Under the pieces are notes generated by a model that saw nothing but the letters and a program-made list of their open reading frames with translations, searched no databases and was not told the origin of the DNA. Shown here piece after piece: positions 1 to 7,808 of a DNA stretch of 64,000 nucleotides. A program made the translations under genes and the position numbers. Source of the stretch: Butyrivibrio sp. AC2005 (lineage in GTDB: Bacteria > Bacillota > Clostridia > Lachnospirales > Lachnospiraceae); NCBI RefSeq assembly GCF_000424145.1, contig NZ_AUJI01000011.1:165616-229615 (forward strand), read 5' to 3'. How positions within the stretch are numbered: position 1 is the stretch's first letter; each line of letters opens with the position of its first letter.

Positions 1-1
1 A

Positions 2-772
2 GGAATTCCTGCATATAAATTCGGTGAGGGCGGCTTTGGCGCACAGTTCCCTGCTAAGCTTGCTTATACAGGAGATATTGATATCACAGGCTTTAGAAGA
101 CCTTTATCATATTACAGGGAGATTGTTTTCGGACTAAGAAAAGCTCCTTATATAGCAGTTCAGGATCCCGCACACTATGGCGAGAATCTGATAAAGACAC
201 CCTGGGTAATGAGTGATACTGTTTCAGGATGGACCTTTAGCGGATATGAAAATAAGCCGGTTGTGGTTGAGGTTTATTCTTCAGGGGATGAGGTGGAATT
301 ATTACTTGATGAAAAATCCATAGGAAAGAAAAAGGTTGTGGAAGAGGATAACTGCAGAACTCTTTTTGAAACAACTTATCAGCCGGGAACCTTAAAAGCT
401 GTGGCATACAAAGATGGCGAGAACATAGGAGAATATGAGCTAACTACTGCAGTGGGAGATATGAAGCTTTTTGCTGAGGTAGATGGAAATATATTGGAAG
501 ATAGTGAGATAGTATACGTGAATCTTTCTCTTCAGGACTCTGATGGAGATGTTTTCATAAACTCTGATCAGAGTATTACGCTTGAGCTTGAAGGTGACGC
601 TGAGCTTTTAGGCTTTGGATCAGGTAATCCCAAAGAGCAGGAGCCTTATAGTAGCAATACTTCAAATACCTGGAATGGACGTGCCCTGGCTATTGTCCGT
701 AAGATACCGGGAAAAAAAGTCGTTCTCAAGGCAGCTATAGATTCAGGTATTAAAACTGAAATAATACTGTGA
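2..772 (+). CDS. glycoside hydrolase family 2 (beta-galactosidase-like), C-terminal part
   Basis: The open frame runs in from the left edge and encodes the last 256 residues; the start lies outside the window. The opening residues (GEGGFGAQFPAKLAYTGDID, then RRPLSYYREIVFG, then a YIAVQDPAHYG-like segment) match the region after the catalytic barrel in GH2 beta-galactosidases and related beta-glycosidases. The rest looks like the family's C-terminal Ig-like domains. The catalytic acids are not in view, so substrate cannot be judged. An internal ATG at 209 is only a codon within this longer frame. A strong terminator follows, and a GPH-type sugar symporter lies just downstream, which suggests import and hydrolysis of a beta-glycoside. 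Confidence 0.8.
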   Translation, partial: GIPAYKFGEGGFGAQFPAKLAYTGDIDITGFRRPLSYYREIVFGLRKAPYIAVQDPAHYGENLIKTPWVMSDTVSGWTFSGYENKPVVVEVYSSGDEVELLLDEKSIGKKKVVEEDNCRTLFETTYQPGTLKAVAYKDGENIGEYELTTAVGDMKLFAEVDGNILEDSEIVYVNLSLQDSDGDVFINSDQSITLELEGDAELLGFGSGNPKEQEPYSSNTSNTWNGRALAIVRKIPGKKVVLKAAIDSGIKTEIIL

Positions 773-817
773 TAGAAAATTAAATAATTCGAGATATCAT
801 GTAATATAATGTAGTTT

Positions 818-875
818 CCCCGATAACTGTCCGGAATCTAAAATATTAGGCCGGATTATTATCGGGGATTTTTAT
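818..875 (+). terminator. intrinsic terminator after the GH2 gene
   Basis: The inverted repeat ccccgataa (818-826) / ttatcgggg (859-867), with inner tccgg/ccgga pairing, is followed by a T-rich run. It ends the GH2 transcript before the symporter gene. Confidence 0.8.
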
Positions 876-1014
876 TTATATTTATGCATCTTAAAAAATG
901 TCGGATATAGATAAACATATTACATGGAGCAGGAAGTATTACCTTGCTATTATAATCTCACAAAGCAAAAAACATTGTTTACCACATTTAAAAAACATGA
1001 AAAGGAGAAGGACA

Positions 1015-2427
1015 ATGGGGAACAATAGTAATTCTACAAATAAAGCAGAAGTCGGTGGTGCCTTTAGATGGTTCCATGCTACTTCCGTAAACGGCGGCGC
1101 GATGATGGTAGCTGCAGTACTGGCAAGTTATCTGTCTGTTTATATGACGGATACATTAGGGATTCCGGCAGCTATATGCTCAGTAATAATGTTTATAGCA
1201 ACTCTCTGGGATGCGATAAACGATCCGATGATGGGTGTGATCGCTGACAGTACACATACAAAGATGGGACGTTACAGGCCTTACTTCCTGTTTGCACCGG
1301 TTCTGCTTACATTCTTTGCAACTATGGTCTGGGTAGACTGGGGCTTTACAAATACTACGGCTAAGGCTGCATACATTCTTATTATGTACATCGGTTACGG
1401 AATGACAGTTACTATGTACACAATGCCTCAGATGGCAATTCTTCCTGCAGCGGTTAAGAATGACGGTGAGAGAAACAAGATTATAACAATGGGAGCAGGA
1501 TGCTGTGCAGCAGCATTTACAGTAGGTAACACCTTTACTCCGAACATCACAGGTTTCTTTAACAGCCTTGGATTTACAAATGGATATGTTCCTTACATGA
1601 TCATTTGCGGTATTCTTTCATTCGTTTCTTTCTGGGGACTTTTTAAGGCTTCAAAGGGACAGGAGAGATATCTTGCTACACCTGAAAAGAATCCTCTTAA
1701 GGGAATCGGAATGGTTTTAAAGCACAAGGAAGTATATCCTAACATCATTGCCTGGGTAATGGCTTCAATGGGATATGGACTTATGTTTTCATCATCAGTT
1801 TACTACATGATGTATTACTACCAGAGACCTGACCTTATAGGTGCATACATGGGTGTTATTTCAATCGGCGCACTTATTTCAATGGTAGTTGCAATGCCTA
1901 TCGTTCTTAAGGTATTTAAGACCGGACAGAGAGCACTTTGCTTCTCTCAGGTGACAACAATAGCTTTATATGTAGTTCTTTTCTTCTTTGGAAAGACAAA
2001 CTTTATCTTCCTCTGCGTGCTCACTTTCATCGCATCTGTAACAGGAGCTATGCAGAACGCACTGGTTAATATTCTTGTAAATGATACTATTGATTTCATC
2101 ATGTACAAGGAAGGAAAAACCGCAAACGGACTTGTTTCATCAATCAAGGGATTTGCACAGAAGTGCGGTAATACAGCTACAAGCTCAGGCATACTTGCAA
2201 TCCTTGCAGTATCAGGATATGTGGCAGGTGCCATTGGACAACAGCCCGAATCAGCTATGTTTGCTCTTAACTTCATCAAGTTCGGAGCACCCAGCATTAC
2301 AGGAATCATTGTTATTCTCTGTGTAGTATTTGGACCCATCAAGCACTACAAGAAAGAGATAGAAGAGATGAAGTCCAAAATGCATGCTGAGGACAGTGAG
2401 AATAGTCTGAAGCAGAAGGCTGTTTGA
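1015..2427 (+). CDS. GPH-family sugar:cation symporter (MFS)
   Basis: Encodes a 470-residue, about 12-helix permease of the glycoside-pentoside-hexuronide:cation symporter type, expected to import a sugar or short glycoside with a cation. The family signature is near residue 68, where NDPMMGVIADST is followed by KMGRYRPY (the Asp-Pro and the cytoplasmic Gly-Arg-Tyr-Arg-Pro loop). A start at 898 is open but adds 39 polar residues with no ribosome site; the ATG at 1015 has AAGGAGAAGG just upstream and gives a normal-length protein. It lies between a GH2 gene and an AraC gene and ends in its own terminator. Substrate is inferred only: a beta-glycoside from the GH2 neighbour, or rhamnose or a rhamnoside, since the rha operon nearby has no other transporter. 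Confidence 0.85.
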   Translation: MGNNSNSTNKAEVGGAFRWFHATSVNGGAMMVAAVLASYLSVYMTDTLGIPAAICSVIMFIATLWDAINDPMMGVIADSTHTKMGRYRPYFLFAPVLLTFFATMVWVDWGFTNTTAKAAYILIMYIGYGMTVTMYTMPQMAILPAAVKNDGERNKIITMGAGCCAAAFTVGNTFTPNITGFFNSLGFTNGYVPYMIICGILSFVSFWGLFKASKGQERYLATPEKNPLKGIGMVLKHKEVYPNIIAWVMASMGYGLMFSSSVYYMMYYYQRPDLIGAYMGVISIGALISMVVAMPIVLKVFKTGQRALCFSQVTTIALYVVLFFFGKTNFIFLCVLTFIASVTGAMQNALVNILVNDTIDFIMYKEGKTANGLVSSIKGFAQKCGNTATSSGILAILAVSGYVAGAIGQQPESAMFALNFIKFGAPSITGIIVILCVVFGPIKHYKKEIEEMKSKMHAEDSENSLKQKAV

Positions 2428-2438
2428 TAAGAAAAAAG

Positions 2439-2473
2439 GGAACTGAGTCCGTATATGGTCTCAGTTCCTTTTT
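2439..2473 (+). terminator. intrinsic terminator after the symporter gene
   Basis: Stem ggaactgag (2439-2447) / ctcagttcc (2460-2468), flanked by A and T runs, so it may serve both the symporter and the convergent AraC gene. The same 9-bp stem is used again at 37451-37485. Confidence 0.85.
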
Positions 2474-2496
2474 CGGTGTGTGAAGTATGATTTACA

Positions 2497-3618
2497 TTAC
2501 TCATGCGAGAATGGAATGAAAGGGCTGTCCTTTTTATTGGACTTTCTGAAATCGGCCGGTGAGCAGCCATAGGTTTTTCTGAATACCCTGGAAAAATGAT
2601 CGGCGCTGTTATATCCTATTTCTTCAGCTATTTCATTTACCTTCTGGTCGGTATTTATAAGCAGATTTACTGCATCTCGCATGCGGAGATTCTTAATAAG
2701 ATCCGTGAAGTTTTTCCCTGTATTCTGTTTTATGAGTGTGCAAAGATGCGGCTCCGAATAGTGAAAAAACTCGGCAAGCGAAGACAATGACAGTGTCTGA
2801 TAGTTGTGCTGAATATATTGCAGTACAAGTGAAAAATCAGAATCAATATCATAGTTGTAAAAGGATATTGTCTTGCTGTAGTTTCGGAGAAGATTAGCAA
2901 AAAATAAATTGATTATGTTAATACAGCAGTTGTTACTATACCCGTCAGGAGCCTCTGATTCGATCAGAAGCTTTCGAAGGAAAATTCTGCATTCCATATT
3001 GTTTTCAGTAAAGAGCATAAGGTAATTGGGCCTATCCTCATTTCTAAGGATGTGCCTGAAAAATCCTGACAAAAGATCCTGATGAAGCATAAGTGAAGTG
3101 AAGGTACTTTCGAAGGTACTTTTCCTGATGCAAACGGTATAAACTATGCTGGTTTCATCATCTATGATGTAGTCATGATTGGAACCCGGGGCAACAATAC
3201 ATACTTCACCCTCGTGCATCTTATGGGCAGTTCCCTCAAAATACAGAGTGCCCTCACCCTTTACCACAAAATCCAGCTCAAAATAATTATGCCTGTGAGC
3301 ATAATTTCTGGTAAATCGCGGATGACGAATAGTGTAGACATCATAAAACTGAGGAATGATTTTTTCCTCACCTACATAGGAATTTATTTCATGCTCTACA
3401 TCATAATGAAGAGGTATCTTATCCACAAGCTTATCAAATTCATCATCACTTACTGACAGGGCATCTGCAGGAAGCCTGAAAAAAGATGGCGATGTACTAA
3501 GAAGCCCCTTTTCATTCATACGCTGCATCATTTCAGTAAACTGAAGCTTCATACCTGTGCGCTTGTAATATGAATTCATTTCATTTTGGAATTTTCCATA
3601 AGTCGTATATTTTTTCAT
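2497..3618 (-). CDS. AraC-family regulator with cupin-type sensor domain
   Basis: A 373-residue transcription factor. The middle has an AraC-type cupin segment (RHPRFTRNYAHRHNYFELDF, then GEGTLYFEG and EVCIVAPGSNH). The C-terminal 100 residues hold the double helix-turn-helix (LSSLAEFFHYSEPHLCTLIK, then VNEIAEEIGYNSADHFSRVF ending YGCSPADFR). A longer frame to 3780 exists, but its extra 54 residues overlap the mgsA start and look non-coding; I chose the ATG at 3616-3618 (MKKYTTYGKF). The ribosome site there is weak. It is divergent from mgsA and convergent with the symporter, so either could be its target. The effector is unknown, but sugar sensing is typical of this architecture. Confidence 0.8.
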   Translation of the reverse strand: MKKYTTYGKFQNEMNSYYKRTGMKLQFTEMMQRMNEKGLLSTSPSFFRLPADALSVSDDEFDKLVDKIPLHYDVEHEINSYVGEEKIIPQFYDVYTIRHPRFTRNYAHRHNYFELDFVVKGEGTLYFEGTAHKMHEGEVCIVAPGSNHDYIIDDETSIVYTVCIRKSTFESTFTSLMLHQDLLSGFFRHILRNEDRPNYLMLFTENNMECRIFLRKLLIESEAPDGYSNNCCINIINLFFANLLRNYSKTISFYNYDIDSDFSLVLQYIQHNYQTLSLSSLAEFFHYSEPHLCTLIKQNTGKNFTDLIKNLRMRDAVNLLINTDQKVNEIAEEIGYNSADHFSRVFRKTYGCSPADFRKSNKKDSPFIPFSHE

Positions 3619-3727
3619 GGCTATATCATAACATACTAAAATTCTTTTGAAAAAATAACGTGATATTTTGAAAACAAAGTAATATAATGCTTGATAAGAT
3701 TTTTTGAAAAAGGAGGAGACAGAAAAA

Positions 3728-4198
3728 ATGTCAGAAACAATTACACTTACCATAAAGAAACAAAAGAACATAGCACTCATAGCTCATGATGGCAAAAAGG
3801 CAGAGCTTATCGAGTGGTGCAAAAATAATGCAGATATTCTTTCAAAGCACTTTTTATGCGGAACAGGTACAACTGCCCGTATGATAACTGATGCAACAAA
3901 TCTTCCTGTACGCGGTTATAATTCAGGCCCCCTTGGCGGTGACCAGCAGATCGGCGCTAAGATAGTAGAGGGGAAAATTGACTTTGTTATTTTCTTTTCA
4001 GACCCGCTTACAGCAGCACCGCATGATCCTGATGTAAAGGCACTTATGAGAATTGCGCAGGTGTACGATATTCCTTTTGCCAATAACAAAGCCACAGCTG
4101 ATTTCCTTATTCATTCATCATACATGGATGAGGAATATGACCACGACATTATCAACTTCAAGCAGAACATTGAGCACAGAGCAGAGACACTTTTGTAA
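3728..4198 (+). CDS. mgsA: methylglyoxal synthase
   Basis: A 156-residue cytoplasmic lyase that converts dihydroxyacetone phosphate to methylglyoxal and phosphate. The family blocks are present: IALIAHDGKK at the start, a GTGTTARMI phosphate-binding segment, GPLGGDQQIGA with the catalytic Asp (about residue 72), and the HDPDVKALMRIA segment. The ATG at 3728 is used because AGGAGG (3711-3716) lies 11 bases upstream; the earlier ATG at 3704 would put that site inside the gene. A TATAAT at 3683-3688 is a likely -10 box, without a clear -35. It stands between two AraC genes close to the rhamnose operon, whose aldolase makes DHAP, the substrate of this enzyme. Confidence 0.93.
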   Translation: MSETITLTIKKQKNIALIAHDGKKAELIEWCKNNADILSKHFLCGTGTTARMITDATNLPVRGYNSGPLGGDQQIGAKIVEGKIDFVIFFSDPLTAAPHDPDVKALMRIAQVYDIPFANNKATADFLIHSSYMDEEYDHDIINFKQNIEHRAETLL

Positions 4199-4202
4199 AT
4201 TG

Positions 4203-4241
4203 AAAATGCAATATGATATTAGCTACAGGCAGATGCATTTT
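4203..4241. terminator. possible weak terminator between convergent mgsA and AraC genes
   Basis: The inverted repeat aaaatgca (4203-4210) / tgcatttt (4234-4241) lies between two convergent genes. It has a long loop and a short T run, so it is a weak candidate. Confidence 0.3.
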
Positions 4242-4252
4242 GGGATATTTAA

Positions 4253-5239
4253 TCACTGTATAAAACTGTGATTAGCCAGTCGGTAGTCTCTGGGACTGCA
4301 GCCATATATTCTGCGGAACAGACGATGGAAAAAACTGGTGTTGTCATAGCCTACAGAGATAGCGATATCGGCAATAGGTGCATTTGAACGAACAAGAAGA
4401 GAGCAGGCCCTTTCAAGACGCTTCTCCTGAAGGAGATCCTTGAAGGTGTGGCCTGTTTCTTTTTTTATTATGCGACTTATTGTGTATACATCTGCTTTTT
4501 CTGCTGCTGCAAAATCCTTGAGCGATGCGGTCTTGTAGGATGTATCAATATAGGATAGGAGCTTAAGCGTTATCTCCTGTTCATAGGAATTGGAGTCAAT
4601 ATGAATAAGCTCAGAATGATTTGTGAGATTAAGGAAAAGAAGTCCCACAGTGGCCTGGTTTATGGTTCTGCTGTTTTTGTCGGAGTTCAGCATATTCCAT
4701 ATCAGGTTTTCCATTAAGTTCTGAATGGGAAGAACATCTGAAACATTAAAATACATGTAGTTGCTGGTCAAATCCTTTCTGGTGAGGCAGCTTATTATGA
4801 AGTCTCTAAGGGCGCTTGGCTGAGCTCCCATCATAGGAAGCACCACATCAAAAAATTCCGGAAGTATCATGAAATTAACTGCAATATCATTCTCACCTGC
4901 CGGATATATTTCCTGAGTGGCATGCTGATTCAGAAAAAGAAGATCGCCTTCTTCCAGAATAATTTCCTGACCATCCACGATATGTCTTGTAGTACCATTG
5001 CACATATAAATGAACTCAACATAGTTGTGAGTATGCTTCGGAAAGTGAATAAAGCGCACATGCGGACGCATATCAATAAGGCGTCCGTTTTTTAGTACCC
5101 TCGCAGAATCAATCTCATCTGATTTTTTGGACGCTTGAGGACTATAGTACAAGTCACGGTTTATATATTCTTTTCCATCCAGTATGGACTGTTCCTCATC
5201 TGTGATAATGCTGAGCTTTTGCAGTAATTCTCTGTTCAT
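4253..5239 (-). CDS. AraC-family regulator, probable activator of the rhamnose operon
   Basis: A 328-residue transcription factor. The N-terminal half is a cupin-like sensor (HTHNYVEFIYMCNGTTRHIV, then EEGDLLFLNQHA). The C-terminal AraC DNA-binding domain spans roughly residues 220-325, with LKDFAAAEKADVYTISRIIK and IADIAISVGYDNTSFFHRLF ending YGCSPRDYR. The start has a GGAGG site a few bases upstream. It is transcribed away from rhaA across a 224-bp shared control region holding two direct aggacct repeats spaced two helical turns apart. By analogy with RhaS/RhaR and from position, I infer an L-rhamnose-responsive activator; the ligand is not shown by the sequence. Confidence 0.82.
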   Translation of the reverse strand: MNRELLQKLSIITDEEQSILDGKEYINRDLYYSPQASKKSDEIDSARVLKNGRLIDMRPHVRFIHFPKHTHNYVEFIYMCNGTTRHIVDGQEIILEEGDLLFLNQHATQEIYPAGENDIAVNFMILPEFFDVVLPMMGAQPSALRDFIISCLTRKDLTSNYMYFNVSDVLPIQNLMENLIWNMLNSDKNSRTINQATVGLLFLNLTNHSELIHIDSNSYEQEITLKLLSYIDTSYKTASLKDFAAAEKADVYTISRIIKKETGHTFKDLLQEKRLERACSLLVRSNAPIADIAISVGYDNTSFFHRLFRRIYGCSPRDYRLANHSFIQ

Positions 5240-5300
5240 TTAGGACCTCCGTGAAGGATTATGTCTTTAAATTAACATGTGTGTTTATTATTTGCAATAA

Positions 5301-5360
5301 AGGACCTATTTTTCTTCAGTGTAGGACCTTAAATATTTCGTTTGGGAGTTTTAATATAAT
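5301..5360 (+). promoter_or_regulatory. rhaA promoter with AraC-type direct-repeat operator
   Basis: The heptamer aggacct occurs at 5301-5307 and again at 5323-5329, 22 bp apart on the same face of the helix. The second copy abuts the place where a -35 box would lie (5332-5337, a poor match). TATAAT is at 5355-5360. A good -10, a bad -35 and an adjacent direct repeat are what an AraC activator-dependent promoter looks like. A third aggacct at 5242-5248 overlaps the ribosome site of the divergent AraC gene and could mediate autoregulation. Confidence 0.6.
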
Positions 5361-5463
5361 TTCAAGATGTTTAAGACGAGAGTTTTTCACGATTGATTTA
5401 TCTTGGCCAATATTTTCCGGATTATAAACGGATAGCAAAAAAAGAAAGGGAAGGTTACAAAAA

Positions 5464-6714
5464 ATGACAGTTAAGGAAAGATATGAAGCAGCAAAAGAGC
5501 GTTATGCAAAGCTTGGAGTTGATACAGATAAGGCTATCAGCGAACTTGAAAAAATCAGTCTCTCTATGCACTGCTGGCAGGGAGATGATGTAGTAGGTTT
5601 TGATCAGAAGGGACCTCTTAGCGGAGGAATCCAGACAACAGGAAATTATCCCTACAAGGCTACAACACCTGAGCAGCTCATGCAGGATATAGATGAGGTA
5701 TTCACACTTGTACCCGGAAAACATAAGCTCAATCTTCATGCCTGCTATGCAGTATTTGAAGGTGATGAATGGGTAGACAGAGATAAATTAGAGCCTAAGC
5801 ACTTCAAGGCCTGGGTAGATTTTGCAAAGAAACATGGCATCGGTCTTGATTTTAACCCCACAATGTTTTCACATCCCATGGCAGAGAATGCAACACTTTC
5901 ATCAGAGGATGAGACAGTTAGAAAATTCTGGGTTGATCACTGCATCGCATGCCTTAAGATTTCTGAGTATTTTGCAACAGAGACAGGCGTACCCTGCATG
6001 ATGAATATCTGGATTCCGGACGGTTTCAAGGATGTGATTCCGGATCGAATCTCTCCCAGAAAGAGACTTAAGGATTCACTTGATCAGATCCTTGCAACTC
6101 CTTATGACAAGAGCAAGGTATATGTAGCAGTTGAGTCCAAGGTATTTGGAATCGGCATGGAATCAGTAACAGTAGGTTCACAGGAGTTCTATTTAAGCTA
6201 TGCAGCTAAGAACGGAATCATGTGCCTCATCGATTCAGGCCATTTCCATCCTACAGAGAATGTTGCAGATAAGCTTTCATCAATGCTTCTTTTCAATGAA
6301 AAGATGGCACTTCATGTTACAAGACCTGTACGTTGGGATTCTGACCATGTAGTTATCTACAATGATGATGCAAAAGAAATCGCACAGGAAATCGTAAAGA
6401 ACGGTCCTGAAAGATTCTTCATCGGAATGGATTATTTCGATGCAAGTATTAACCGTGTTTCCGCATGGACAAACGGAATGAGAAACTTCTTAAAGGCCCT
6501 TCTTAACGCAGAGCTTCAGCCCAATGAAAAGCTGTGTGCACTTCAGAACGAGCGCAACTTTACAGAGCTCATGTCTCTCCAGGAGCGCATCAAGATGATG
6601 CCTGTCGGAGATGTTTGGGACTACTACTGTGAGAAGATGAACGTTCCCACAGAGGACGAGTGGTTTGACGTTTGCAAGAAATATGAGGATGAGGTTCTCA
6701 CAAAAAGAGCGTAA
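5464..6714 (+). CDS. rhaA: L-rhamnose isomerase
   Basis: A 416-residue cytoplasmic metal-dependent isomerase, L-rhamnose to L-rhamnulose, the first step of the pathway. The protein is full length and shows family blocks: LSMHCWQGDDVVGFD near the start, KLNLHACYAVFEG, GLDFNPTMFSHPMA and MCLIDSGHFHPTENVADKLS, which supply the His, Asp and Glu metal ligands in this fold, and HVTRPVRWDSDHVV. The ribosome site is a purine run (AAAGGGAAGG) ahead of the ATG. It is the first gene of rhaA-rhaD-rhaB, 16 bases ahead of rhaD, and its promoter region carries AraC-type repeats. Confidence 0.95.
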   Translation: MTVKERYEAAKERYAKLGVDTDKAISELEKISLSMHCWQGDDVVGFDQKGPLSGGIQTTGNYPYKATTPEQLMQDIDEVFTLVPGKHKLNLHACYAVFEGDEWVDRDKLEPKHFKAWVDFAKKHGIGLDFNPTMFSHPMAENATLSSEDETVRKFWVDHCIACLKISEYFATETGVPCMMNIWIPDGFKDVIPDRISPRKRLKDSLDQILATPYDKSKVYVAVESKVFGIGMESVTVGSQEFYLSYAAKNGIMCLIDSGHFHPTENVADKLSSMLLFNEKMALHVTRPVRWDSDHVVIYNDDAKEIAQEIVKNGPERFFIGMDYFDASINRVSAWTNGMRNFLKALLNAELQPNEKLCALQNERNFTELMSLQERIKMMPVGDVWDYYCEKMNVPTEDEWFDVCKKYEDEVLTKRA

Positions 6715-6730
6715 AGAAAGGATATATATC

Positions 6731-7579
6731 ATGAAAGTTTTAGATTCAGAATTTGCAAAAGGTTTTTGCCGCATGTGCGTAGACGGCTTCTACCAGGGCT
6801 GGCACGAGAGAAACGGCGGTAACTTAAGCTACAGAATAAAAGAGGAAGAAATTGCTTCCGTAAAGGAAGAGCTTACAGAAGATGGCGAGTGGAAGGAAAT
6901 CGGAACAGCCGTACCTGATCTTGCAGGTGAATACTTCATGGTTACAGGTTCAGGCAAATATTTCAGAAATGTTGAAATCGATCCTGCAGCCAACATCTGC
7001 ATTATCAAGGTAGATGAAAAGGGCGAAAAGTATCAGATCCAGTGGGGCCTTGTAAATGGAGGAAGACCTACATCAGAGCTTCCTTCACACCTCATGAATC
7101 TTGAGGTGTGCAAGAAGAGAAACGCTGATATCAGAGTGGTATACCACTGCCATCCTGCTAACACCATTGCACTTACCTTTGTACTTCCTCTTGACGGTGA
7201 AGTTTTCACAAGAGAAATATGGGAGATGGCTACAGAGTGTCCTGTTGTATTCCCTGAGGGAATCGGCGTAGTACCGTGGATGGTTCCCGGCGGACGTGAA
7301 ATTGCAGTTGCTACTTCCGAAATCATGAAAAAGCAGGATGTTGCTATCTGGGCACATCACGGCATGTTTGCCTGCGGCACGGATTTTGATATCACCTTCG
7401 GCCTTATGCACACAGTTGAGAAGGCAGCAGAGGTTCTTGTAAAGGTTATGTCTATGACAGACAGAAAGCGTCAGACCATACAGCCCGACGAATTCAGAGC
7501 TCTTAACGAGCCCTTCGGAATCAAGGTAGGAGAAGCTTTCCTCTACGAGAAAAAGAGTGACATAATCGGAGAACGATAA
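6731..7579 (+). CDS. rhaD: rhamnulose-1-phosphate aldolase
   Basis: A 282-residue class II (zinc) aldolase that splits L-rhamnulose 1-phosphate into DHAP and L-lactaldehyde. Visible are GWHERNGGNLSYR near residue 25, the HxH pair in YHCHPANTIAL (His139 and His141), and a later His pair in WAHHGMFACG (209-210) that should complete the zinc site. A reading from 6665 would overlap rhaA; the ATG at 6731 follows an AAAGAAAGG ribosome site and matches family length. It is the middle gene of the rha operon. The gap to rhaB (229 bp) is filled with repeats, which is odd for an operon. Confidence 0.94.
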   Translation: MKVLDSEFAKGFCRMCVDGFYQGWHERNGGNLSYRIKEEEIASVKEELTEDGEWKEIGTAVPDLAGEYFMVTGSGKYFRNVEIDPAANICIIKVDEKGEKYQIQWGLVNGGRPTSELPSHLMNLEVCKKRNADIRVVYHCHPANTIALTFVLPLDGEVFTREIWEMATECPVVFPEGIGVVPWMVPGGREIAVATSEIMKKQDVAIWAHHGMFACGTDFDITFGLMHTVEKAAEVLVKVMSMTDRKRQTIQPDEFRALNEPFGIKVGEAFLYEKKSDIIGER

Positions 7580-7587
7580 AAGTTCTT

Positions 7588-7692
7588 GCTATAGAAAAAG
7601 ATGATACCTCAATAGCTATAGAAAAGATGATACCTCAATAGCTATAGAAAAGATGATACCTCAATAGCTATAGAAAAGATGATATTTTAATA
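7588..7692 (+). repeat. four tandem copies of a 26-bp unit
   Basis: Units start at 7588, 7615, 7641 and 7667 and read gctatagaaaagatgatacc followed by tcaata. The first has one extra A, and the fourth drifts to tattttaata at its end. It begins about 8 bases after the rhaD stop and runs straight into a palindromic repeat. No coding role is seen. Confidence 0.9.
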
Positions 7693-7792
7693 GCCTTCCA
7701 CCTTTGGGGGGCGCTCAACGTCCGGGGGACGTTGGTTTAGCGCGGACCGAAGCGGAGCGAAGACAGGTGTCAGCGAAGCTGACGGATGAGGG
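7693..7792 (+). repeat. interspersed palindromic repeat, copy A (upstream of rhaB)
   Basis: A 100-bp structured block beginning gccttccacc and ending gacggatgaggg. It can fold into a stem gcgct/agcgc enclosing caacgtcc/ggacgttg, then a 3' hairpin gtcagc-gaa-gctgac. It aligns almost end to end with copy B at 44630-44725, and its two ends match the ends of the arms of the element at 51614-51878. It lies about 16 bases before the rhaB start. Confidence 0.88.
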
Positions 7793-7808
7793 TTATTAGG
7801 AGCACATA

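Noticed and set aside
898..1014. N-terminal extension of the GPH symporter from the ATG at 898
   Set aside because: No ribosome site, a polar extension unlike the family, and a good site with ATG at 1015.
3619..3780. Long N-terminal extension of the AraC gene
   Set aside because: It overlaps the divergent mgsA start and promoter, and the extra residues look non-coding.
7588..7692. Short regular repeats that could be taken for a CRISPR array
   Set aside because: Units are contiguous with no unique spacers, and no cas genes are nearby.
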